DNA of 64,000 nucleotides from Pseudomonadota bacterium (GTDB taxonomy: Bacteria > Pseudomonadota > Gammaproteobacteria > Steroidobacterales > Steroidobacteraceae). Below, in pieces: positions 1 to 9,102 of the stretch. The stretch spans positions 310,001-374,000 of the forward strand of contig JADJXW010000001.1 in the NCBI GenBank assembly GCA_016720075.1. The letters run 5' to 3'. Both the position numbers and the translations under genes were made by a program. The notes under the pieces are model-generated. The model worked only from the letters and a program-made list of their open reading frames with translations. It was not told the origin of the DNA and searched no databases. The stretch's first letter is position 1. The number at the start of each line of letters is the position of its first letter.

Positions 1-223
1 CCGAATAGGAGCGCGCGATGTGCAGCACGAAGCGCAGGTGCGAGAGCACCAGCGTGCGGGCGGCGGTCAGGTCGTTCTGGTCGTGCAGGCGGCGCGCGAG
101 CTCGGCCTCCTCATCACGGGTGAGAACCGGGATGCGGCTGACGCGCTCGGCATAGGCCTCGAAACTGCCCAGCGGACCAGCCAGCAGGGCGTCATTTCGG
201 CAAACCAGCGAAGAAGCACTCAT
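1..223 (-). CDS. rpoH: RNA polymerase heat-shock sigma factor RpoH (sigma-32), N-terminal part
   Basis: The first 74 residues of a sigma factor run off the left edge. The segment holds the region 1.2/2.1 signature of RpoH: a DEEAELARRLHD stretch followed by AARTLVLSHLRFVLHIARSY, which matches the equivalent E. coli sigma-32 block very closely. The product directs RNA polymerase to heat-shock promoters in the cytoplasm. The start at 223 is supported by a strong ribosome binding site (GGAGGT on the minus strand, 232-237). It lies downstream of ftsX on the same strand, the classical ftsYEX-rpoH order, but a 112-bp gap containing a CIRCE operator suggests its own promoter. Confidence 0.95.
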   Translation of the reverse strand, partial: MSASSLVCRNDALLAGPLGSFEAYAERVSRIPVLTRDEEAELARRLHDQNDLTAARTLVLSHLRFVLHIARSYS

Positions 224-251
224 GAGCAACTACCTCCAGTTCCCATCGATG

Positions 252-278
252 TTAGCACTCCTGTACTTCGAGTGCTAA
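252..278. promoter_or_regulatory. CIRCE operator (HrcA binding site) upstream of rpoH
   Basis: This is a perfect inverted repeat, TTAGCACTC-N9-GAGTGCTAA, identical to the CIRCE consensus in both arms and in spacer length. CIRCE is the binding site of the repressor HrcA and normally controls groESL and dnaK. Here it lies 29 bp before the rpoH start codon, in the 5' untranslated or promoter region, so HrcA should repress rpoH. Comparative genomics has described CIRCE before rpoH in beta-proteobacteria and xanthomonads. An AT-rich region (about 300-340) just beyond it probably holds the promoter. Confidence 0.95.
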
Positions 279-321
279 ACCTCGGTCTGGTTCCCGGAAA
301 GTAGAACTATTTATGCTTCTA

Positions 322-337
322 AATCAATAACTTGATT
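322..337. repeat. AT-rich short palindrome at the end of ftsX
   Basis: AATCAA-TAAC-TTGATT forms 6-bp arms with a 4-nt loop and overlaps the ftsX stop codon (336-338). It lies in the only AT-rich patch of the ftsX-rpoH gap. It may be part of the rpoH promoter (TTGATT as a -35 on the minus strand) or a weak hairpin. No U-tract follows, so it is not a convincing terminator. Confidence 0.35.
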
Positions 338-1253
338 AAGATCGCGGTTCGATGCGAGCCAGGTGACGGGCCGCCGCCAGCCAGGCCCCCAGTACGCCAA
401 GCAGGGCGCCGACACCCAGCAGGATTCCCAGCTCCCGCCAGCCGGGCGCCAGCAGCCGGAAGCTGCTGCCATAGCTCTGCGCCAGTCGCGCCACCGGCGC
501 ATCGAGCAGCTGCAGCGCCGTCCAGGCCAGCAGCGCCGCCAGCAGCGCGCCAGCCACGCCGTAGAGCAGGCCCGTATAGAGGAACGGTCGCCGCACGAAG
601 GCGTTGCTGCCGCCGACCAGCTTGGTGACCTCGATCTCCGCGCGGCGGCTGTAGATCTCCAGCCGGATCGTGTTGCCCACCACGGCCAGCACGCCCACCC
701 CCAGCAGCGCCGAGGCGCCCAGCACCAGCCGCCGCAGCAGGTCGAGGATGGCGTTGAGGCGCTTCACCCAGTCGCTGTCGATCTGCACCAGTTCCACCTC
801 GGGCCAGGCGGCGATATAGCGGCGCAGTGATTCCATGTGCGCCGGGTCGGCGGCGTCAGTCTTCGGCCGCACATCGAGCGCATGCGGCAGCGGATTGCCT
901 TCGAGCACGTCGAGCGCGGCGCCAAAGCCGCTCTGCTCGCGAAACTGTTTCAGCGCTTCGTCGGCCGCGATGAATTCCACGCGCGCGATGCCGCTGCGCT
1001 GCCGCAGGCTCGCCGCCAGCTGCCGCGCCTTTTCAATGGGCACGTCGCGTTTGAAATACACGGATACATCCACGGCGTTGGCGAACTCACCGGTGGAACT
1101 GCGCACGCTGTGGATGCCCAGCGCCAGAGCCGTGGGCAGCGTCAGCGCGATGGCGATCACCAGCACCGTGAAGGCGGTGGACACGGGCGCGCGCGCCAGG
1201 CGACCGGCGGCGAACAGCGCGGACTGCACATGGCGCAGCAGCCAGCCGCTCAT
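336..1253 (-). CDS. ftsX: Cell-division protein FtsX, permease-like subunit of FtsEX
   Basis: This 305-residue inner-membrane protein has the FtsX layout. One transmembrane helix lies near residues 24-46, followed by a periplasmic domain to about 170 and three further helices at about 175-195, 225-250 and 275-297. The segment ending in RRAEIEVTKLVGGSNAFVRR is the conserved cytoplasmic loop that contacts FtsE. FtsEX does not transport; it couples ATP hydrolysis to activation of peptidoglycan hydrolases at the septum. The start codon overlaps the ftsE stop (ATGA, 1250-1253), so the two are translationally coupled. Confidence 0.95.
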   Translation of the reverse strand: MSGWLLRHVQSALFAAGRLARAPVSTAFTVLVIAIALTLPTALALGIHSVRSSTGEFANAVDVSVYFKRDVPIEKARQLAASLRQRSGIARVEFIAADEALKQFREQSGFGAALDVLEGNPLPHALDVRPKTDAADPAHMESLRRYIAAWPEVELVQIDSDWVKRLNAILDLLRRLVLGASALLGVGVLAVVGNTIRLEIYSRRAEIEVTKLVGGSNAFVRRPFLYTGLLYGVAGALLAALLAWTALQLLDAPVARLAQSYGSSFRLLAPGWRELGILLGVGALLGVLGAWLAAARHLARIEPRS

Positions 1254-1948
1254 CGTTCGGCCTCCATCGAGGGCACGACGAGCTTCTCCGTGGCCGGATC
1301 CTGCACCTTGCCGTCGGCGACGATGATCTCGCGCAGGCCCGAGGCCTTCACCAGGTCGATGTCGTGCGTGGCGATCACCACGGTGACGCCCACCTCGTTG
1401 AAACGCCGGAACAGGCCCATCACTTCCATGGACAGCGCCGGGTCGAGGTTGCCGGTGGGTTCATCGGCGATCAGCAGCTTGGGTTTCACCACCACGGCGC
1501 GCGCGATGCCCACGCGCTGCTGTTCGCCCACGGAAAGCTCCAGCGGCAGCGCCTGCGCGCGATCGAGCAGCCCGACCTGGTCGAGCGCCGCGCGCACGCG
1601 CTTGTCGATGTCTTTCAGCGGCGCATGCGCTGCGTGCAGCGGCAGCGCCACGTTGTCGAAGATGCTGCGCTCGGTGAGCAGGCGGTGATCCTGGAACACC
1701 ACGCCCAGCTGGCGGCGGAAGGCCGGAATGCGCCGCGAGGCCAGTGCCGCCGTGTTGCAGCCGTTGACCATGACCAGGCCGCGCGTGGGTCTTTCGAGCA
1801 GCGCGATGAGCTTCAGCACCGTGCTCTTGCCCGCGCCGGAGCGGCCGGTGAGGAACACCATCTCACCTTCACGGATCTCGAACGTGGCGCCGCTCAGGGC
1901 CTCGCGGCCGTTGGGATATCGCTTGCTGGCGCGGTCGAAGCGGATCAT
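1250..1948 (-). CDS. ftsE: Cell-division ATP-binding protein FtsE
   Basis: A 232-residue ABC ATPase that partners FtsX at the divisome. Walker A is GRSGAGKST (residues 35-43) and the Walker B region reads LLIADEPTGNLDP, both typical of FtsE. The ABC signature reads LSVGEQQRV rather than the usual LSGGEQQRV: its third residue is Val. It starts 6 bp after the ftsY stop and overlaps ftsX by 4 bp, in a ftsY-ftsE-ftsX operon. Length and order match E. coli. Confidence 0.96.
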   Translation of the reverse strand: MIRFDRASKRYPNGREALSGATFEIREGEMVFLTGRSGAGKSTVLKLIALLERPTRGLVMVNGCNTAALASRRIPAFRRQLGVVFQDHRLLTERSIFDNVALPLHAAHAPLKDIDKRVRAALDQVGLLDRAQALPLELSVGEQQRVGIARAVVVKPKLLIADEPTGNLDPALSMEVMGLFRRFNEVGVTVVIATHDIDLVKASGLREIIVADGKVQDPATEKLVVPSMEAER

Positions 1949-1954
1949 GTGCGC

Positions 1955-2920
<966 letters not shown>

Positions 2921-2951
2921 GCTTGGGAAACTGGCCGGAGCAGGGGCGCGC

Positions 2952-2957
2952 ATTGTA
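2952..2957 (-). promoter_or_regulatory. Candidate -10 box of the ftsYEX operon
   Basis: On the minus strand this reads TACAAT, 31 bp before the ftsY start, in the 67-bp gap between the divergent ftsY and rsmD genes. No good -35 is visible at 17 bp, so the assignment rests on the hexamer and position only. Confidence 0.35.
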
Positions 2958-2980
2958 ATCGGCTTGCCAGCCGGTAGGCT
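2953..2980 (+). promoter_or_regulatory. Candidate rsmD promoter, apparently leaderless
   Basis: TTGTAA (2953-2958), a 16-nt spacer and TAGGCT (2975-2980) resemble a sigma-70 promoter. The -10 ends exactly 7 nt before the rsmD ATG, so transcription would start at or next to the start codon. There is no ribosome binding site before this ATG. The same TAnnnT-N7-ATG layout recurs at several other genes in the window. Confidence 0.45.
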
Positions 2981-2987
2981 TGGGCTC

Positions 2988-3572
2988 ATGCAACGCTCCG
3001 CCGGACAGGTGCGCATCATCGGTGGCCGGCTTCGGGGCCGGCGCATTGCCGTGCCCGTCGTGCCCGGGCTGCGCCCCACGCCCGATCGCGTGCGCGAGAC
3101 GCTGTTCAACTGGCTGTCGCCATACATTGCCGGTGCCCGGGTGCTCGACCTGTTCGCCGGCACCGGCGTCCTGGGGATCGAGGCCGCCTCGCGCGGCGCG
3201 GCCGCGGTGACGCTGGTGGAATCGCAGCGCGCCGCCCAGGCCGCACTGCGCGACACCCTGCAGAAGCTTGCCCTGCCCGAGGTGACGCTGGTCACGGGCG
3301 ATGCGCTGGCCTTCCTGGCATCCGGTGCCGGCCCGTACGACGTGATCTTCCTCGATCCGCCGTTTGCGGCAGCCCTGCAGGCCCCGGCGCTTGCCGCCAT
3401 CGAGCGCCATGGCCGCCTTGCGCCCGGTGGCTTCTGCTACGTGGAGCAGCCGCGCGGGTCGCCCGCGCCCGTCCTGCCCGCCGGCTGGATCGCTCACCGA
3501 TCGGGGCAGGCCGGCGAGGTCGGTTATCATCTGCTGCATGTACCGCAGCGCGATCTACCCAGGCACGTTTGA
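2988..3572 (+). CDS. rsmD: 16S rRNA (guanine(966)-N2)-methyltransferase RsmD
   Basis: This 194-residue SAM-dependent methyltransferase modifies G966 of 16S rRNA in the assembled small subunit. It has the RsmD hallmarks: an RIIGGRLRGRRI start, LRPTPDRVRETLFNWL, the SAM-binding LDLFAGTGVLGIEAASRGA, and the catalytic DPPF motif (in VIFLDPPFA). The frame is open further upstream, but the ATG at 2988 gives the family length (about 198 in E. coli) and places the conserved RIIGG block near the N-terminus. It sits divergently next to ftsY as in E. coli, and its 3' end overlaps coaD by 35 bp. Confidence 0.95.
   Translation: MQRSAGQVRIIGGRLRGRRIAVPVVPGLRPTPDRVRETLFNWLSPYIAGARVLDLFAGTGVLGIEAASRGAAAVTLVESQRAAQAALRDTLQKLALPEVTLVTGDALAFLASGAGPYDVIFLDPPFAAALQAPALAAIERHGRLAPGGFCYVEQPRGSPAPVLPAGWIAHRSGQAGEVGYHLLHVPQRDLPRHV
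3525..3530 (+). promoter_or_regulatory. TATCAT -10-like box 7 nt before coaD
   Basis: TATCAT, inside the 3' end of rsmD, is followed by exactly 7 nt and the coaD ATG. There is no ribosome binding site at coaD, so it fits the leaderless-promoter pattern. No clear -35 is seen. Confidence 0.35.
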
Positions 3573-4023
3573 CCCGATCACGAACGGCCACAAGGACCTG
3601 GTCCGCCGCGCGGCGGGCATCTTTGAGCATGTGCTGGTGGCCGTGGCCGGCAATCCGGGCAAGACGCCCATGTTCACGCTCGACGAGCGCGTGGACCTGG
3701 CGCGCCGCGTCCTGGCCGACATTCCAAACGTGGAAGTCACCGGCTACGGCGGCCTGACGGTGGAGCTGATGCAGCAGCGCGACATCAAGGTGGTCGTGCG
3801 CGGGCTGCGCGCCGTGTCGGACTTCGAGTTCGAGTTCCAGCTGGCGAACATGCAGCGCCATCTGCTGCGCGACATCGAAACCGTGTTCCTCACGCCGCAG
3901 GAACAGTTCACGTTCATTTCCTCCACGCTGATCCGCGAGATCGCCACCTACGGCGGCGACGCGTCGGAATTCGTCCACCCGGTGGTGGCGGCGGAGCTGC
4001 GCAAGAAGAAGCGCGCGCCATGA
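3538..4023 (+). CDS. coaD: Phosphopantetheine adenylyltransferase CoaD
   Basis: 161 residues, the usual CoaD length. It adenylates 4'-phosphopantetheine to dephospho-CoA, the fourth step of coenzyme A synthesis. The nucleotidyltransferase motif is YPGTFDPITNGH near the N-terminus (the TNGH variant of HxGH), and the second motif ISSTLIREI lies near residue 125. The start at 3538 overlaps rsmD; a longer upstream extension in the same frame has no family counterpart. The stop overlaps the next start (ATGA). Confidence 0.96.
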   Translation: MYRSAIYPGTFDPITNGHKDLVRRAAGIFEHVLVAVAGNPGKTPMFTLDERVDLARRVLADIPNVEVTGYGGLTVELMQQRDIKVVVRGLRAVSDFEFEFQLANMQRHLLRDIETVFLTPQEQFTFISSTLIREIATYGGDASEFVHPVVAAELRKKKRAP

Positions 4024-5689
4024 TGCGCCGTGCATGGCTGCAAGGGCTGCTGCTGCTCGTTGCCGTTGTCGCCAGCGGCGCGGAGAAGGCGCCGGGCAAG
4101 GGCGCTGTCGCCAGCGCGCATCCGCTGGCCACGCAGGCGGGCGAGGAAATCCTGCGCCAGGGCGGCAATGCCTTCGACGCCGCGGTGGCGGTGAGCGCAG
4201 CGCTGATGGTGGTCGAGCCCAGCGGCTCGGGTTTCCTCGGCGGTGGCATGTACCTGCTGCACCGGGCGAAGGATGGCCGCAATGTCGTCATCGACGCGCG
4301 TGAAGTTGCGCCGCTGAAGGCCTCGCGCGACATGTTCCTCGATGCGGCCGGCAATCCGGTGCGCGGCGCCTCGACCAACACCGCGCTCGCCGCAGGCATT
4401 CCCGGTGAACCGGCGGGTCTCGCGCTGATGCAGTCGCGCTATGGCCGCCTGAAGCTCTCGCAGACGCTGCAGCCGGCCATCCGCCTGGCGCGCGATGGCT
4501 TCGACATGTATCCGCGGCTCAATGCCGGCATCGCCTTCAAGCGCGGGCAGATCACGAAATCCGCCGAGGGCACGGCGGTGTGGTTCCGCGACGGACAGGT
4601 GCTGCCCGTGGGCGCGCGCGTGGTGCAGCCGCAGCTGGCGGGCACGCTCGAAACCATCGCGAAGGAAGGCTTTTCGGCCGTGTACACCGGCAGCCTCGCG
4701 CCGCGGCTGGTCGATGCCGTGCAGAAGATGGGCGGCATCTGGACGCTGGAAGACCTGAAAGCCTACAAGGCCATCGAGCGCGAGCCGCTGGTGGGCCACT
4801 ACCGTGGCGCCACGATCATCGGCGCGCCGCCGCCCACTTCGGGTGGCGTGGCGCTGATCGAGGCGCTGAACATCCTGTCGGGCTACGACCTGGCGCAGGT
4901 CGACGCGGTGACGCGCAAGCACCTGATCGTCGAGGCCATGCGGCGCATGCAGCGCGACCGCGCGGTTTACCTCGGCGATCCAGCCTTCGTCAGCATGCCG
5001 GTGAAGATGCTCACCGATCCGGATTACGCGGCGGGTCTGCGCACGTCGATGCGGCTTGACCGCGCCACGCCCAGCGCCACGCTGGCTTCGGCCCCCGAGG
5101 CGCACACCGGCGGCGCCAACACCACGCATTTTCCATCCTCGACAAGGATGGCAATCGCGTCGCCGGCACCATCACGCTCAATGCCGGTTTCGGTTCCGGC
5201 CTCGTGGTCGACGGCACGGGAATGCTGCTCAACAACCAGATGGATGATTTTTCCGTCAAACCGGGTGTGCCCAACATCTACGGCCTGATCGGCGCCAGCG
5301 CCAACGCCATCGCGCCGGGCAAGCGCATGCTGTCGTCCATCACGCCCACCTTCGTCGAAGGTCCGCGCGGATTCATGATCGTGGGCAGTCCCGGTGGCAG
5401 CCTGATCACGGGCATGGTGCTGCTGGCCACGCTCGACTGGATGGATGGCAGGACCGCGCAGCAGATCGTGGCGGCGCCGCGCATCCATCACCAGTACCAG
5501 CCGGACGTGCTCGCCTTCGAAACCGCCGCGCTCACCCCGGAAGAAAAGGCCGAGCTTGTGCGCCGCGGGCACGAGCTGCGCGAGCGCGAGACCTGGGGCA
5601 ACCTGCAGGTCATCACGTACGATGCCGCGACGAAATCCGTCAGCGCGGCATCGGATCCCCGAGGTGTCGGCACCGCCGGACTCTACTGA
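4020..5689 (+). pseudogene. ggt: Gamma-glutamyltranspeptidase, interrupted by a single frameshift
   Basis: The two halves together give a full-length periplasmic GGT of about 556 residues, which cleaves gamma-glutamyl bonds of glutathione. The first frame (4020-5132) begins with a signal peptide and ends at the autoprocessing site. The motif NTTHF holds the expected catalytic Thr (codon 5121-5123, residue 368), which would be the N-terminus of the small subunit. The frame is then lost by one missing base in or next to the T run at 5129-5132. It resumes as SILDKDGN in the +1 frame and continues to 5689 with the GSPGGS oxyanion-loop motif. Whether this is decay, a sequencing error in a T-tract or slippage cannot be decided here. 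Confidence 0.85.
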
Positions 5690-5723
5690 CGGTGTCGACA
5701 TAAGAGGGGGGGGCGAGGAATCC

Positions 5724-7415
5724 ATGACCAACGTCGCGGCGCCGTTCCATCCCACGCATACGACCGGCAGCTGGGAAGACTTCGAGAAGCGCGTGGGTGG
5801 CGCCGCGCCCGCGCTGGCGCTCTTCGCGCTGGGCTGCGCCCCGCTGCTGTGGCTGGACCGGATGCTGCAGGAGCCGGATGGCTCGCCCATCCTGCTCATG
5901 CCCTCTGCCGGGCTGCTGTTCATCGCGCTGTGGATGTCCCGGCCATCGCGCTGGCCGGCGCTGGTCGTGGTCCACATGCTCGTCGCGCTGGCGGTGGGTT
6001 CGGCGCTGTCGATGCCGCACACGGTGCGGGAGATCCTGCTCGCCATCGTGCCGGTGCCGGTCTGCGGAATCTTCGCGGCAGTGACCACGATGCTGCTGAT
6101 CCGCGTGCCGATCCAGCTGGCCATCTGGCAGGTGCCGTTGGCCATCATCGGTGGGGCGCTGGGCGGCCTTGCCGGATCGCTTGTCGCCCTGCTGCTGCGA
6201 CTGGGAACGGGGCCCACGGGCCCCAGCTACACTTTCGACCTGTTGAGCGGTTGGGCGAGCCTGGGCCTGGGTGCCGTGACGATGGGCGCCGTGACGCTGA
6301 TGTGGCTGCTGAAGATCCGCGTGGGCATCCCGGAACTGCTGCTGCGCTCGAGGCGCGAGCTTGCGGGGGTGATTGTGTGGGTGCTGGCGGCTGGCGTGAT
6401 TGGCGTGATTTTCCTGCGCGAGCCGCACCACCCGATCATCATGCCCATCATCGCTGGACCGGCACTGGTGTTCGGCTGCTTCCGTCTGCCGCCGCGCTGG
6501 GCGCTGTCGGTGTCGGCGCTGTTCATCCTGGAGTACGCCTTCATCACGACGCATCGGATGGGTACCTACACCATTGCCGATCCGAACGTGCGCTCCAGCC
6601 TGCAGCAGCTCCTCATCGGCATCTTCGCCACCGTGCCCTTCATGCTGTCCATCGGCGTCACGCAGCTGCGCATCATCGTGACCCGCCAGGCCGAACTGAA
6701 CGCGCGGCTGGTCAGCGACCAGGAACGGCTGCGCAGCTACGCGCGCCAGCTCGCGGCTGCGGAGGAAAAGGCCCGGCGCGCCACGGCGGTGGATCTGCAC
6801 GATGGCATCGGCCAGACGCTGGCGGGCATGCTGATGATCGTCGAAGTCGCGCGCCAGCAGTCCGCGCCCACGGCACAGAAGCTGCTCGATGACCTGCGGC
6901 TGCGGCTGCGCGAGATCCAGGACCTCACGCGCCGGATGATTTCCGACATGAGCCCGCCGGGTTTGTATGACCTCGGGCTTGAGGCCGCGCTGCAGTGGCT
7001 GGCGGCCCACATGCGCACCGAGGCGGATTTGTCGGTGGACATCGACTGCCGGTTTGACGAGCGACGCCTGCGGCTCGACACCCGCGTGCTCGTGTTCAAG
7101 ATCGTGCGCGAGCTGCTGCGCAACGTGGTGAAGCATGCTGGCGTCACCCGCGCGCAGGTCAACGTCGAGGAGGATGGCGACTGGCTGGGGATCATCGTCA
7201 GCGATGAGGGCCGCGGTTTCGAGTGGCAGATGGAAATGTTCGGCGAGCGCAGCGGTCGCTTCGGGCTGTGGAGTGTTGCCGATCGCGTCCGCGACGTCGG
7301 TGGCACCTTCGAGGTCTACACGGCCATAGGCAGCGGCGCCCGGTTCGTGCTGAAGCTGCCGCTGATCCTTGCGCCGGGGCTGTCCGATACGGTCCCGTTG
7401 CGGATGCAGGGATAA
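5724..7415 (+). CDS. Membrane sensor histidine kinase, MASE1-like input and NarL-type (HisKA_3) kinase core
   Basis: 563 residues. The N-terminal half (about 25-320) has roughly eight hydrophobic helices arranged like a MASE1 membrane sensor domain. A short coiled coil (325-352) leads to the HisKA_3 dimerisation motif DLHDGIGQ with phospho-acceptor His359. The ATPase domain follows, with an LLRNVVKHA N-box and DEGRGF G-box. Start chosen at 5724 after a GAGGAA ribosome binding site. No response regulator lies beside it, so it is an orphan kinase whose NarL/LuxR-type partner must be elsewhere. The membrane topology is inferred from hydrophobicity. Confidence 0.85.
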   Translation: MTNVAAPFHPTHTTGSWEDFEKRVGGAAPALALFALGCAPLLWLDRMLQEPDGSPILLMPSAGLLFIALWMSRPSRWPALVVVHMLVALAVGSALSMPHTVREILLAIVPVPVCGIFAAVTTMLLIRVPIQLAIWQVPLAIIGGALGGLAGSLVALLLRLGTGPTGPSYTFDLLSGWASLGLGAVTMGAVTLMWLLKIRVGIPELLLRSRRELAGVIVWVLAAGVIGVIFLREPHHPIIMPIIAGPALVFGCFRLPPRWALSVSALFILEYAFITTHRMGTYTIADPNVRSSLQQLLIGIFATVPFMLSIGVTQLRIIVTRQAELNARLVSDQERLRSYARQLAAAEEKARRATAVDLHDGIGQTLAGMLMIVEVARQQSAPTAQKLLDDLRLRLREIQDLTRRMISDMSPPGLYDLGLEAALQWLAAHMRTEADLSVDIDCRFDERRLRLDTRVLVFKIVRELLRNVVKHAGVTRAQVNVEEDGDWLGIIVSDEGRGFEWQMEMFGERSGRFGLWSVADRVRDVGGTFEVYTAIGSGARFVLKLPLILAPGLSDTVPLRMQG

Positions 7416-7465
7416 GAAGCATTTGCAGTGGATGGCGAGGGAACGAATTTTCCCGTCGTCGGCCT

Positions 7466-7471
7466 TATCAT
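7466..7471 (+). promoter_or_regulatory. TATCAT -10-like box 7 nt before the ankyrin gene
   Basis: TATCAT is followed by exactly 7 nt and the ATG at 7479, matching the leaderless pattern. It argues for the 7479 start over the internal ATG at 7494, which has its own GGTGGGA ribosome binding site. Confidence 0.35.
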
Positions 7472-7478
7472 TGCAGCG

Positions 7479-9044
7479 ATGGCGGTGGGAAACATGTTGC
7501 AGCGAACGGGTCTCTTCATTTCGATTCTCCTGGCAGGCGCCCTGACGGCGCATGCGGCCGGCGATGCCGGCGCATCCATGGCCGATGCAGTGCTGCGCGC
7601 GGCATACGAAGGCGATGCGGCGCGAGTGGCGCAGCTCGTCAAGGCCGGCGCGCCGGTCGGACAGGCCAACATGTTCGGCGCCACCCCAATGGGCGAGGCC
7701 GCGCGTCGTGGCGACGCGGCCGTGCTCAAGGTGCTGCTCGAGGCCGGCGCCGATGCCGAATCCCCCAATGCCGAGGGGCAGACCGCGCTGATGAGCGTGG
7801 CGCGCACCGGCAACGTCGAGGCCGCGAAGCTGCTGCTCAGGCACGGCGCGAAAATCGACGCGCGGGAGCAGTGGGGAGGCCAGACAGCCCTCATGTGGGC
7901 GGCCGCGCAGAACCAGCCCGCCATGATCCGATTCCTGACCTCCCGGGGCGCCGAAGTCGATGCGCATTCCACGGTGCGCGACTGGCCGCGGCGCATGACC
8001 GCCGAGGAGCGTCCCAAGGACCTGAACCGCGGCGGCCTCACCGGGCTGATGTTCGCGGCGCGGGAGGGCAGGGTCGAAGCCGTGCGCGCGCTGCTCGACG
8101 CCGGCGCCGACGTGAACTACGCCGATCCGGACGGCAGCACGCCGCTGCTGGTGGCGCTGATGAACGGCCACTGGGATGTGGCGAAGCTGCTGATCGAGTC
8201 CGGCGCCGATGTGAACACCTGGGACTGGTGGGGACAGACCGCGCTATTCCTGGCCGTGGACATGAACACGCTGCCCACGGGCGCGCGCGTCGAGCTGCCG
8301 ACCATGGACATGGCCACGGGCCACGACATCATCAACCTGCTCATCGCGAAGGGCGCCAACGTGAATGCGCAGCTGAAGCTGCGCCCGCCGTATCGCAATG
8401 TGCCGCAGGATCGACTTGCCGATCCGGCCATCGACAACGGCGCGACGCCGCTGCTGCGCGCCGCCAAGGCCGCCGACCTTCCCGCCATGAAGGCGCTGCT
8501 GGCGGCCGGCGCGCTGGTGGACCTGCCCAATGCCTATGGCCACACGCCGCTCATCGTGGCTGCCGGCGCCACTCGTGGCCGTGCCGCGCCGACGCGCGGC
8601 GGCAACTACTCCGAGGAGCAGGCCATCGAGGCGGTGAAGCTGCTGCTGGCCCACGGCGCAAACGTCAACGCGTCGGCCTACACGTTGCCGGGCGCCCCGC
8701 GGGGAGAAGCGCTGCGCTGCACCGGCTATGTCGTGATCCCGGACTGCTACAAGGGCGAGTCGGCGCTGCATGGCGCGGCGCTGCATGGCTGGATTGCGCT
8801 GGCAGAAGTGCTCAAGCAGGCCGGCGCCAAACTCGATCCGCCGGACGCCGACGGCAAGACGCCGCTCGACTACGCGATGGGCCGCTACCGACTGGGCTTC
8901 CTCGAGAACCAGCCGGCGCCGCAGCTGAAGGTCGCCGAGGCGCTGCGCGCGCTGGGCATCACGAAGGAAGCTCCCGACACCGCGCCGATGCCCCCTGGCG
9001 CGCGTCCCATAGTCATCGCCGAAGTGCCAGTGCTGCCGTACTGA
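7479..9044 (+). CDS. Exported ankyrin-repeat protein
   Basis: 521 residues, or 516 if the ATG at 7494 is used. A signal peptide ends near ALTAHAAG. The rest is a long ankyrin solenoid with repeated units such as GQTALMSVARTGNVEAAKLL and GLTGLMFAAREGRVEAVRAL. The repeats are interrupted by non-ankyrin loops, including a probable disulphide loop (RCTGYVVIPDC). Ankyrin repeats bind proteins and show no catalytic motif. The periplasmic address follows from the signal peptide. It precedes the flavocytochrome operon by 58 bp; exported ankyrin proteins often accompany redox or catalase-type enzymes, but a functional link here is inference. Confidence 0.88.
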   Translation: MAVGNMLQRTGLFISILLAGALTAHAAGDAGASMADAVLRAAYEGDAARVAQLVKAGAPVGQANMFGATPMGEAARRGDAAVLKVLLEAGADAESPNAEGQTALMSVARTGNVEAAKLLLRHGAKIDAREQWGGQTALMWAAAQNQPAMIRFLTSRGAEVDAHSTVRDWPRRMTAEERPKDLNRGGLTGLMFAAREGRVEAVRALLDAGADVNYADPDGSTPLLVALMNGHWDVAKLLIESGADVNTWDWWGQTALFLAVDMNTLPTGARVELPTMDMATGHDIINLLIAKGANVNAQLKLRPPYRNVPQDRLADPAIDNGATPLLRAAKAADLPAMKALLAAGALVDLPNAYGHTPLIVAAGATRGRAAPTRGGNYSEEQAIEAVKLLLAHGANVNASAYTLPGAPRGEALRCTGYVVIPDCYKGESALHGAALHGWIALAEVLKQAGAKLDPPDADGKTPLDYAMGRYRLGFLENQPAPQLKVAEALRALGITKEAPDTAPMPPGARPIVIAEVPVLPY

Positions 9045-9061
9045 GTTAGCATCGACGCAGC

Positions 9062-9088
9062 GCGCCGCCGCTCATACCACGGCGGCGC
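9062..9088 (+). repeat. Perfect 9-bp stem-loop before the flavoprotein operon
   Basis: GCGCCGCCG (9062-9070) pairs perfectly with CGGCGGCGC (9080-9088) around a 9-nt loop. It lies between the ankyrin stop codon and the GAGGGGGG ribosome binding site of the next gene. No U-run follows, so it is probably an mRNA stem-loop (processing, stability or attenuation) rather than a simple terminator. Confidence 0.6.
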
Positions 9089-9102
9089 TTCCGAGGGGGG
9101 CC

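Noticed and set aside
5640..8171. Long minus-strand open frame of about 840 codons
   Set aside because: It lies antisense to the sensor kinase and ankyrin gene and is rich in His, Gln and Arg.
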